Assembly: GCA_044866075.1 (NCBI GenBank)
Contig: JBIOTQ010000118.1
Location: 1-12,008 of the forward strand
Origin: JBASRP01 sp044866075
GTDB lineage: Bacteria > Actinomycetota > AC-67
DNA: 12,008 nt
Reading direction: 5' to 3'
Shown: positions 6,778 through 11,982 of the stretch, in pieces
How the letters are laid out: each line of letters opens with the position of its first letter
Position numbering within the stretch: the first letter of the stretch is position 1
Made by a program: the position numbers and the translations under genes
Notes under the pieces: generated by a model
The model's input: only the letters and a program-made list of their open reading frames with translations
Databases searched by the model: none
What the model was told of the DNA's origin: nothing

Positions 6778-7001
6778 CAACCTCCGTGACCTGCAAAGAA
6801 GCGCGGAACTTCCTCGGCGCGTCCTTCCCCAGCGCCTACGGACGTATGTGCCGCAGGCGCGCGCGTCTTCCGCGAAAGCGGGGACACGGCGCTCAAGTGA
6901 TGGTTGAGACTTCGTCCATCGTGCGAGCGCAGCGGGCTCGGGGCTCATGAAGCGCAGCGGTAGCCCCGTACCGAATAGGGATGAAGGCGAGACGGCCACC
7001 T
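6778..7001 (+). promoter_or_regulatory. Long leader of ftsZ with potential RNA structure
   Basis: No convincing gene lies between the promoter block and the ftsZ ribosome site. Visible pairings: GGCGC (6816-6820) with GCGCC (6832-6836), which competes with GCGCCT (6832-6837) pairing to AGGCGC (6855-6860); a hairpin at 6865-6885 with a four-base CCGC/GCGG core closed by a GAAA tetraloop; and a 7-base stem CGGGGCT (6939-6945) / AGCCCCG (6962-6968). I do not recognise a known riboswitch or cis-regulatory RNA family. In GC-rich DNA some stems are expected by chance. Confidence 0.35.
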
Positions 7002-7009
7002 AAAGGAGG
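7002..7009 (+). promoter_or_regulatory. Ribosome binding site of ftsZ
   Basis: AAAGGAGG lies 9 bases before the ATG at 7019, a near-complete match to the 16S anti-SD, consistent with high FtsZ expression. Confidence 0.85.
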
Positions 7010-7018
7010 GGTCGCGCT

Positions 7019-8104
7019 ATGGCAGCTACAACGCCTCAGAACTACCTCGCGGTCATCAAGGTCGTGGGGATCGGCGGCGGCGGCGTCAACGCCGTCAACC
7101 GGATGATCGAAGAGGGACTCCGCGGGGTCGAGTTCATCGCGATCAACACCGACGCCCAGGCGCTTCTGATGTCGGACGCCGACCTCAAGCTCGACATCGG
7201 CCGGGAGATCACGCGAGGGCTCGGGGCCGGGTCCGACCCGGACATGGGGCGGCGGGCTGTCGAGGAAGCGCGCGAGACCATCGAAGAGGTTCTGAAGGGC
7301 GCCGACATGGTGTTCGTCACGGCCGGCGAGGGCGGTGGTACCGGCACCGGCGGCGCGCCGGTCGTCGCGGAGATCGCGAAGAACATGGGCGCCCTCACGA
7401 TCGGCGTCGTGACACGTCCGTTCTCGTTCGAGCGCAAGGTGCGCGCGGAGCAGGCCGAGCGTGGCATCCAAGAGCTGAAGCAGAAGGTCGACACGCTCAT
7501 CATCATCCCGAACGACCGTCTGCTCGACGTCGCCGACGAAACGACGACGATCCTCGATGCGTTCAAGATGGCCGACACCGTTCTGCTCCAAGGTGTGCAG
7601 GGCATCACCGACCTCATCACGACGCCCGGTCTCATCAACCTGGACTTCGCGGACGTGAAGGCGATCCTCACCGACGCAGGCTCCGCGCTGATGGGCGTCG
7701 GGCACGCGCGCGGCGACAACCGCGCGGTCGAGGCGGCGCGCGCGGCGATCTCGTCGCCGTTGCTCGAGTCCTCGATCGACGGCGCGCGCGGCATCCTGCT
7801 GAACATCACCGGCGGCTCCGACCTCACGCTGTACGAAGTGAACGAGGCCGCGCGGATCATCAGCGACCACGCGCACCCCGAAGCGAACGTCATCTTCGGC
7901 ACCGCGATCGACGACTCGCTGGGCGACGAGGTGCGCGTCACCGTCATCGCGGCCGGCTTCGAGCGCTGGGCGACCCGCGAGGTGTCGACGTCGCTCGCAC
8001 TGGAGGAGGAAGAGGAGGAGCTCGAGCGGCCCGCGTCGCGCCGCACGCTCGTGTTCGACGCGGACGAGGAACTCGAGGACATCCCCTCGTTCCTCCGCCG
8101 CTAA
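7019..8104 (+). CDS. ftsZ: Cell division GTPase FtsZ
   Basis: 361-residue cytoplasmic tubulin homologue that polymerises with GTP into the division ring. Nucleotide domain: VVGIGGGGVNAVNRM (15-29), NTDAQAL (43-49), the tubulin signature GGGTGTG (105-111) in the form GGGTGTGGAPVVAEIAK, TRPFSFE (132-138) and PNDRLLD (164-170). The synergy (T7) loop NLDFADV (207-213) supplies D209 and D212 for GTP hydrolysis in the next subunit. The polymerisation C-domain runs to about residue 318. The variable linker is short (about 35 residues) and holds a run of seven glutamates (329-334 region with neighbours). The last residues DIPSFLRR (354-361) are the conserved C-terminal peptide that SepF binds; sepF lies 1.6 kb downstream and no ftsA is present. 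The start has an excellent ribosome site after a long leader. Confidence 0.98.
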   Translation: MAATTPQNYLAVIKVVGIGGGGVNAVNRMIEEGLRGVEFIAINTDAQALLMSDADLKLDIGREITRGLGAGSDPDMGRRAVEEARETIEEVLKGADMVFVTAGEGGGTGTGGAPVVAEIAKNMGALTIGVVTRPFSFERKVRAEQAERGIQELKQKVDTLIIIPNDRLLDVADETTTILDAFKMADTVLLQGVQGITDLITTPGLINLDFADVKAILTDAGSALMGVGHARGDNRAVEAARAAISSPLLESSIDGARGILLNITGGSDLTLYEVNEAARIISDHAHPEANVIFGTAIDDSLGDEVRVTVIAAGFERWATREVSTSLALEEEEEELERPASRRTLVFDADEELEDIPSFLRR

Positions 8105-8133
8105 CACGGCGCCGCGGAGCGCATCGCGGCGCG

Positions 8134-8925
8134 ATGTTCGCGTGGCGTGCACTCGCGCGGGAGCCGGGTGCGAGCCCGGGGGCGGTCTTGACCGTCCCCG
8201 AGCTCGCCCGCAACGGCATCGAGGTCGCGTTCACGACGCGGCTGGGCGGGCGAAGCGCGGACCCCTTCACCTCCCTCAACCTCTCCTACGCTTCGGGCGA
8301 CGACCCGGACGTCGTGCGCGGCAACCGGCGGCGTGCGCTGGCCGCGGTCGGGGCGGCCCTCGAAGACTGGACCGGTGCGCGCCAGGTCCACAGCACCCGC
8401 GCCGTCCAGATCGGCGACGCGGACCGCGGGGCCGGCTGGGAGTCGCCGGCCGGCGTCATCGCCGACGCCGACGCGATGTGGACGGACCGGCCGGGCCCGG
8501 CGCTCGTGGTCCTGACCGCGGACTGCACGCCGATCCTCCTCGCCGACCCGACGCGCCGTCGCATCGGAACCGTGCACGCCGGCTGGCGCGGCCTGCTGGC
8601 CGGGATCGTCGAGACGACCGTCGCCGCGATGGGCGATCCCGACCATCTGACCGCGTTCGTCGGCCCGAGCATCGGACCGTGTTGCTACGAGGTGGGCTCA
8701 GAGGTCGGCGGGCCGGCGCGCGCGGCGCTGGGCGACGTCGTGCGGACCGTCGACGGACGCGAACACTTGGACCTCTGGGCCGGGTCCCTCGTCGCGCTGG
8801 CGCGCGCCGGCGTGCGCGAGGTCTGGCCGGCGGCCCTGTGCACGCGCTGCGAGCCGGACCGGTTCTACTCGCACCGCGCCGGGGCGCGCGGGCGGCAAGG
8901 CCTCGTCGCGAGGATCGCCGCGTGA
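8134..8925 (+). CDS. pgeF: Peptidoglycan editing factor PgeF / multicopper-oxidase-like purine nucleoside phosphorylase (YfiH/YlmD/LACC1 family)
   Basis: 263-residue cytoplasmic protein of the DUF152/Cu-oxidase_4 family. Members have purine nucleoside phosphorylase/deaminase activity, and E. coli YfiH/PgeF prevents L-Ser replacing L-Ala in UDP-MurNAc-peptides, which fits a position beside mur genes. Landmarks: TTRLGG(R)S (34-41), FTSLNLSY, RQVHS with H86, LTADCTPILL with C131, VHAGWRG with H148 (the His-Cys-His metal triad), VGPSIGPCCYEVG (176-188), and the C-terminal CTRCEPDRFYSHRAG (236-250, C236/C239). ATG start is 29 bases after the ftsZ stop; only a distant GGAG (8116-8119) resembles a ribosome site, so expression probably depends on ftsZ translation. 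The stop overlaps the yggS start (GTGA). The exact physiological reaction in this organism is not settled by sequence. Confidence 0.92.
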   Translation: MFAWRALAREPGASPGAVLTVPELARNGIEVAFTTRLGGRSADPFTSLNLSYASGDDPDVVRGNRRRALAAVGAALEDWTGARQVHSTRAVQIGDADRGAGWESPAGVIADADAMWTDRPGPALVVLTADCTPILLADPTRRRIGTVHAGWRGLLAGIVETTVAAMGDPDHLTAFVGPSIGPCCYEVGSEVGGPARAALGDVVRTVDGREHLDLWAGSLVALARAGVREVWPAALCTRCEPDRFYSHRAGARGRQGLVARIAA

Positions 8926-9623
8926 GCCCCCGGCCCGAGATCGCCGACCGCCTTGAACGCGTGCGCGAGCGGATCGAGGCCGCCGCCGCGCGCTCGGGCC
9001 GCAGGGCGGGTGACGTCCGTCTCGTCGTCGTGACGAAAGAGGCGACGGTCGATCAGATACGGGTCGCGGTCGAGGCTGGTGCCGGCGACCTCGGCGAGAA
9101 CCGCGTCCAGGAGCTGCTGCCCAAGATGGACGAGCTCTCCTGGCTGGTGCCGGGGCCGCGCTGGCACTTCATCGGCACGCTCCAGAAGAACAAGGTGCGG
9201 TCGCTCGCCGGTCGTGTCGCGCTCATCCACTCGATCGACTCGGTCGCCCTCGGGCAGGCGGTCGCCGCGCGTGCCGCTGCGCAGGGCGTCACACAGGACG
9301 CCTTGCTCGAGATCAATGCCTCGGGCGAAACCTCCAAGCACGGCCTGGCGCCGGAGCACGCGGAAGGAGCCCTCGAGGCCCTCGCGGGGGAGAAGGGGCT
9401 CCGCGTGCGTGGGCTGATGACGATCGCGCCGCAGGGCTCCCTGGCGCTCGCCCGCTCCACGTTCGAGACCCTGCGTGACCTGCGCGATCGCCTCGGCCCT
9501 ACGATCGCCGGGGCCACGCTGACGGAGCTCTCGATGGGGATGACCGCCGACTTCGAGCCCGCGATCGAGGAGGGAGCCACGATCGTGCGGATCGGAACAG
9601 CAGTGTTCGGGGCGAGGGGGTGA
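8922..9623 (+). CDS. yggS: PLP homeostasis protein, YggS/YlmE/PROSC family
   Basis: 233-residue cytoplasmic pyridoxal-phosphate-binding protein with the alanine-racemase N-terminal barrel fold but no C-terminal domain; the family buffers PLP and affects amino-acid metabolism rather than having a proven enzymatic reaction. PLP lysine is K39 in VVVTK (35-39). Other family signatures: GENRVQE (58-64), WHFIGTLQKNK (81-91), HSIDS (103-107), INASGETSKHG (131-141), GLMTIAP (164-170), LSMGMTADFEPAI (203-215) and RIGTAVFG (223-230). The GTG start overlaps the pgeF stop by 4 bases with AGGA spaced 7 bases. The frame is open upstream across pgeF but reads as Arg-rich shadow. A pgeF-yggS-sepF order matches ylmD-ylmE-ylmF of Firmicutes. 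Confidence 0.94.
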   Translation: MSPRPEIADRLERVRERIEAAAARSGRRAGDVRLVVVTKEATVDQIRVAVEAGAGDLGENRVQELLPKMDELSWLVPGPRWHFIGTLQKNKVRSLAGRVALIHSIDSVALGQAVAARAAAQGVTQDALLEINASGETSKHGLAPEHAEGALEALAGEKGLRVRGLMTIAPQGSLALARSTFETLRDLRDRLGPTIAGATLTELSMGMTADFEPAIEEGATIVRIGTAVFGARG

Positions 9624-9672
9624 TGTGCGCCACCGACCTCGGAACACCCGCTTCAACGCTGAAAACGCGCAG

Positions 9673-9698
9673 TTGACGTACGCTTAGTCCCCTAGAAA
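9673..9698 (+). promoter_or_regulatory. Weak promoter candidate ahead of sepF
   Basis: The 93-base gap 9624-9716 contains TTGACG (9673-9678) and TAGAAA (9693-9698), but the 14-base spacer is short for a primary sigma factor. The gap is much larger than other junctions in this block, which makes an independent start plausible. Nothing else recognisable is in the gap. Confidence 0.25.
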
Positions 9699-9716
9699 GG
9701 ACGGGAGGCTACCGAT

Positions 9717-10205
9717 ATGGCCGGCATGTGGAAGAAGAGCTTGGTTTACCTCGGGCTCATGGAAGAGGACGAGGAGCTGGAAGAGGTCGCCCACCTCGAC
9801 GACGGGAAGGTCGAGGAGCAGCCGACCCGCATGGTGCGCACGCTGCGTCGCGAAGAGTCGCGGGAGAACAACGGCAATCACCCGGCCGGTCGCGGCGTCG
9901 TTCGTGCACTCGGGACGCAGGGTCCTCCTCGCCAGGTCCACGTGGTCGAGCCCCGCATTTACGACGACGCCCAGGAGTTCGCAGACCGCCTCAAGGCGGG
10001 GGTCCCGGTCATCATCAACCTTCGGCTGACCGAGCCGAAGCACGCCCCCAAGATCCTGCATTTCGCCTCGGGCCTGGTCTACGGGCTGAACGGGAGGATG
10101 CAGAAGGTGGCCGACTCCGTCTACCTCATCACGCCGTTCAACGTCGAGATCTCGGCCGACGAGAAGCGTCGCCTCGCCGAGCACGGCTTCTTCAACGACT
10201 TCTAG
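9717..10205 (+). CDS. sepF: Cell division protein SepF (FtsZ membrane anchor)
   Basis: 162-residue cytoplasmic protein that polymerises, binds the FtsZ C-terminal peptide and tethers the Z-ring to the membrane, replacing FtsA in actinobacteria. The N-terminus MAGMWKKSLVYLGLM (1-15) forms the membrane-binding amphipathic helix; then an acidic stretch (EEDEELEEV, 16-24) and a variable linker to about 70. The globular SepF/DUF552 core covers about 73-150: EPRIYDDAQEFADRLKAG (78-95), VIINLRLTE (98-106), DFASGL-like HFASGLVYGLNGRMQKV (115-131) and VYLITPFNVEIS (135-146). Start chosen at 9717 because GGGAGG (9703-9708) sits 8 bases upstream; the second ATG at 9726 would be 17 bases away, although both keep the helix. 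The TAG stop is in the same frame as yggT, 12 bases ahead. Confidence 0.95.
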   Translation: MAGMWKKSLVYLGLMEEDEELEEVAHLDDGKVEEQPTRMVRTLRREESRENNGNHPAGRGVVRALGTQGPPRQVHVVEPRIYDDAQEFADRLKAGVPVIINLRLTEPKHAPKILHFASGLVYGLNGRMQKVADSVYLITPFNVEISADEKRRLAEHGFFNDF

Positions 10206-10217
10206 GCTCGCGGCGCG

Positions 10218-10478
10218 GTGGGACTGCTCTCCTGGCTGCTGCAGGTCTACACCTGGATATTGATCGCTCGTCTGCTGCTGTCCTGGTTCCCGAACCCTCC
10301 GGATGCGCTGCGCCCCGTCTACGCGTTCCTCTACGCCGCAACCGAGCCGGTGCTGCGCCTGGTGAGGCCGCTGATCCCACCGATACGCATGGGGATGATG
10401 GCGCTCGACCTGTCTCCGATCATCGTCTTCGTCGTCCTTCAGATCCTCATCGCGATCCTGAGCAGACAGGGGTTGTAA
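10218..10478 (+). CDS. YggT family small integral membrane protein
   Basis: 86 residues with two hydrophobic helices (about 4-24 and 64-82) joined by a loop containing TEPVLRLVRPLIPPIRMG (42-59) and LDLSPIIVFVVLQ (63-75), the typical YggT/YlmG layout (P-x-L-R-P ... DLSPI). Bacterial YlmG and its plastid relatives are linked to nucleoid/membrane organisation and division, but the molecular role is not established. GTG start 12 bases after the sepF stop, no good Shine-Dalgarno, so it is probably coupled to sepF. In Firmicutes ylmH (S4 RNA-binding) follows; here it is missing and divIVA follows directly. Confidence 0.88.
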   Translation: MGLLSWLLQVYTWILIARLLLSWFPNPPDALRPVYAFLYAATEPVLRLVRPLIPPIRMGMMALDLSPIIVFVVLQILIAILSRQGL

Positions 10479-10489
10479 GAGCGCGGCGG

Positions 10490-10498
10490 TGATAGCCT
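10490..10498 (+). promoter_or_regulatory. Possible extended -10 element giving leaderless divIVA mRNA
   Basis: TG-A-TAGCCT at 10490-10498 ends 8 bases before the divIVA ATG at 10507. A start at normal distance would fall on or next to that ATG. No -35 at standard spacing was found (TTGTAA at 10473-10478 has a 14-base spacer), so this is tentative. Confidence 0.3.
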
Positions 10499-10506
10499 TG
10501 GACGCG

Positions 10507-11145
10507 ATGCAGATCAACCCCCAGGAGATCCAGGATCGCGAGTTCCGCGAGGCCTTCCGCGGCTACAACGAGGACGACGTCGACACGTTCCTGGACGAGG
10601 TCGCCGTCGAGTACTCGCGCCTCTATCAGGAGAACCAGCGCATGAAGGTTCAGCTCGCCGCGCTGCAGCAGGAGGTCGCGCGCCTCGGGGACGCACCGAA
10701 GCGCTCGGCCGGGGCCGTCGTTGCACCCGCCCCGCCGGCGCCGACGCGTGAAGAGACAGACGCGCGGATCGAGGCGGCGCGCAAGGCAGCCGAGGCGGCG
10801 CTCGAAGAAGCCAAGCGGCGGGCGGCGGAGGTCGTGCAGCGCGCGGAGATGCGCGCGCGCGAGATCGACGAGCTGACGGCGCGGCGAGCGAAGGACGTCG
10901 ACGCCGACGCGTCCAACGCGCTCACCGACGCACAGCAGCGCGTCGCCGAGCTGCGGAAGCAAGAGGCGGAGCTGCGCCGGCGCATCAAGACGTTCCTCGA
11001 GCAGCAGCTGGGGGCTCTCGGCTCCGTCGACCTCGACAACCCGCCCCCGAGACCGGCCGATCCGGTGGTCCAGCGGATGACGCGGGAGCTATCGGACGAG
11101 GCGCAGCCGGCCTCGACGGGCGAAGGATTCTTCTCCTCGGAATGA
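10507..11145 (+). CDS. divIVA: Polar/septal scaffold protein DivIVA (Wag31-type)
   Basis: 212-residue coiled-coil protein that binds negatively curved membrane and organises poles, septum and, in actinobacteria, apical wall growth. The N-terminal lipid-binding domain reads MQINPQEIQDREFREAFRGY to residue 20, then NEDDVDTFLDEV (21-32); with this start F17 and R18 fall exactly where the membrane-contacting F17/R18 of Bacillus subtilis DivIVA lie. A first coiled coil ends near 61, a Pro/Ala-rich linker follows (about 64-80), then a long charged Ala/Glu/Arg coiled coil (about 82-172) and a flexible tail ending GEGFFSSE. An in-frame GTG at 10489 would add six residues and has AAGAG 7 bases upstream, but the family register favours the ATG at 10507. 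28 bases after yggT. Confidence 0.92.
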   Translation: MQINPQEIQDREFREAFRGYNEDDVDTFLDEVAVEYSRLYQENQRMKVQLAALQQEVARLGDAPKRSAGAVVAPAPPAPTREETDARIEAARKAAEAALEEAKRRAAEVVQRAEMRAREIDELTARRAKDVDADASNALTDAQQRVAELRKQEAELRRRIKTFLEQQLGALGSVDLDNPPPRPADPVVQRMTRELSDEAQPASTGEGFFSSE

Positions 11146-11180
11146 CCGCTTTTTCGCGCAGGTCGGTCGACTCGTGCTGC

Positions 11181-11209
11181 TTGGCGCGCGCATCCAGCCG
11201 AGATAGGAT
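11181..11209 (+). promoter_or_regulatory. Promoter for the zinc-module membrane protein gene
   Basis: TTGGCG (11181-11186), exactly 17 bases, then TAGGAT (11204-11209). The -10 is a common actinobacterial form. A start near 11216 leaves a leader of about 40 bases with AGGAGA (11239-11244) 9 bases before the GTG at 11254. This marks a transcriptional break after divIVA. Confidence 0.6.
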
Positions 11210-11253
11210 GCCGCGGCCGTTCCAAGACATTCGAGCCTAGGAGACCACGGACC

Positions 11254-11793
11254 GTGATCGCTGCCAGCGGGATCCTCGTCGTTATCGCTTTCGTCACCCT
11301 GATCGCCGGGGTGTTCCGGACGGGCCTGGAGCTCATCTGGGTCTCGATCGCCGCGAGCGTCCTTGCCGCGATCTTCCTCGCCCTCGGTGTGGTGCAAGGC
11401 AACAAACGCCGTGTCGCGACGGCCGTGGGCCCGTCGGTGTCCGTCCCGCCGTGGAGCGACCAGCCGGCAACGCCCGCGCCGTCGGCCTACGCGGAGCCCG
11501 CGGAGGAGACTGCGGTGATGGAACGTCCATCACTGGCCGCCGTGCCTGCAGACGAAGAAGAAGATCTCGCCGTGTATCAACCCGAACCCGAGCCGGCACC
11601 CGCGCCGACGCGTTCGGCGGCGCCGAAGCGCGCCGCGTCGGGGGCCAGCGCGGCATCGGTCGTGGTCATCCCCGACCGCGACAAGTACCACAAGGACACC
11701 TGTCGCTACGCGAAGAACCCCGCGGCGATGACGATGACGAAAGCGTCGGCTCGCCGTCAGGGCTACAAGGCGTGCGGCGTCTGCAAGCCGTAG
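11254..11793 (+). CDS. Membrane protein with two N-terminal helices and a C-terminal Cys/His zinc-site-like module
   Basis: 179 residues, not recognised as a named family as a whole. Two hydrophobic helices (about 4-20 and 26-46) form a short hairpin, followed by KRR, then a long low-complexity Pro/Ala/Glu/Ser linker (about 55-132). The C-terminal ~45 residues form a compact module: VVVIPDRDKYHKDTCRY (136-152) and QGYKACGVCKP (169-179). H146, C150, C174 and C177 would make a four-ligand HC..CC zinc site. I recall the same pattern (YH-x3-C-R-Y ... GY-x-x-C-x-x-C-x-P) as an Ada-like metal-binding tail on secreted nucleases and membrane proteins; that comparison is from memory. By the positive-inside rule the KRR after helix 2 suggests the module is cytoplasmic. 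It has its own promoter (11181-11209) and a good ribosome site. Function unknown. Confidence 0.82.
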   Translation: MIAASGILVVIAFVTLIAGVFRTGLELIWVSIAASVLAAIFLALGVVQGNKRRVATAVGPSVSVPPWSDQPATPAPSAYAEPAEETAVMERPSLAAVPADEEEDLAVYQPEPEPAPAPTRSAAPKRAASGASAASVVVIPDRDKYHKDTCRYAKNPAAMTMTKASARRQGYKACGVCKP

Positions 11794-11832
11794 GTCTCTT
11801 CGTCCCGTAAGTGCCCGGAACATCCCCTGCGT

Positions 11833-11850
11833 CCGACGCGAGCGCGTCGG
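11833..11850 (+). terminator. GC hairpin after the zinc-module gene, possible terminator without T-tract
   Basis: CCGACGC (11833-11839) and GCGTCGG (11844-11850) form a perfect 7-base stem with a four-base GAGC loop, 40 bases after the stop at 11793. No T-run follows. It separates the upstream gene from the sigma-28-type promoter, so termination or RNA protection is plausible but unproven. Confidence 0.4.
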
Positions 11851-11868
11851 GTAAGTCGCCTCGTTCGG

Positions 11869-11895
11869 TAAAGATTCTCTTAGTTCCGCCGATAC
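11869..11895 (+). promoter_or_regulatory. Sigma-28 (FliA/SigD/WhiG-type) promoter
   Basis: TAAAGATT (11869-11876), exactly 11 bases, then GCCGATAC (11888-11895). The established FliA consensus is TAAAGTTT-N11-GCCGATAA, so each element matches at seven of eight positions with exact spacing; it also fits the SigD/WhiG form TAAA-N15-GCCGATA. It faces the response-regulator gene at 11983 and would start transcription near 11902. Confidence 0.75.
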
Positions 11896-11924
11896 ACGGG
11901 GTGAAGGCTGCTTGCAGCCGAGTG

Positions 11925-11952
11925 GCCGGAACCCACGACGGATGGTTCCGGC
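11925..11952 (+). repeat. Perfect 9-base inverted repeat in the response-regulator leader
   Basis: GCCGGAACC (11925-11933) and GGTTCCGGC (11944-11952) flank a 10-base loop; a G-T pair extends it by one. A second small repeat, GGCTGC-TT-GCAGCC (11906-11919), lies just upstream. Both would sit in the leader made from the sigma-28 promoter, 15-70 bases before the ribosome site, and could be an RNA hairpin or an operator. Confidence 0.5.
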
Positions 11953-11966
11953 TCGACGTGCTTCCC

Positions 11967-11972
11967 AGGAGG
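11967..11972 (+). promoter_or_regulatory. Ribosome binding site of the response-regulator gene
   Basis: AGGAGG lies 10 bases before the ATG at 11983 and supports it as a genuine start. Confidence 0.7.
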
Positions 11973-11982
11973 AGCAGTAGAC

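Noticed and set aside
6893..8152. Long minus-strand open frame opposite ftsZ
   Set aside because: Shadow of ftsZ codon bias; no motif and no ribosome site.
9711..9718. ACCGATAT before sepF as a second sigma-28 -10 element
   Set aside because: It overlaps the sepF ATG, sits downstream of the ribosome site and lacks a TAAA at proper distance.
11890..11960. c-di-GMP (GEMM) riboswitch in the regulator leader
   Set aside because: The conserved core of that family could not be found; only generic hairpins are present.
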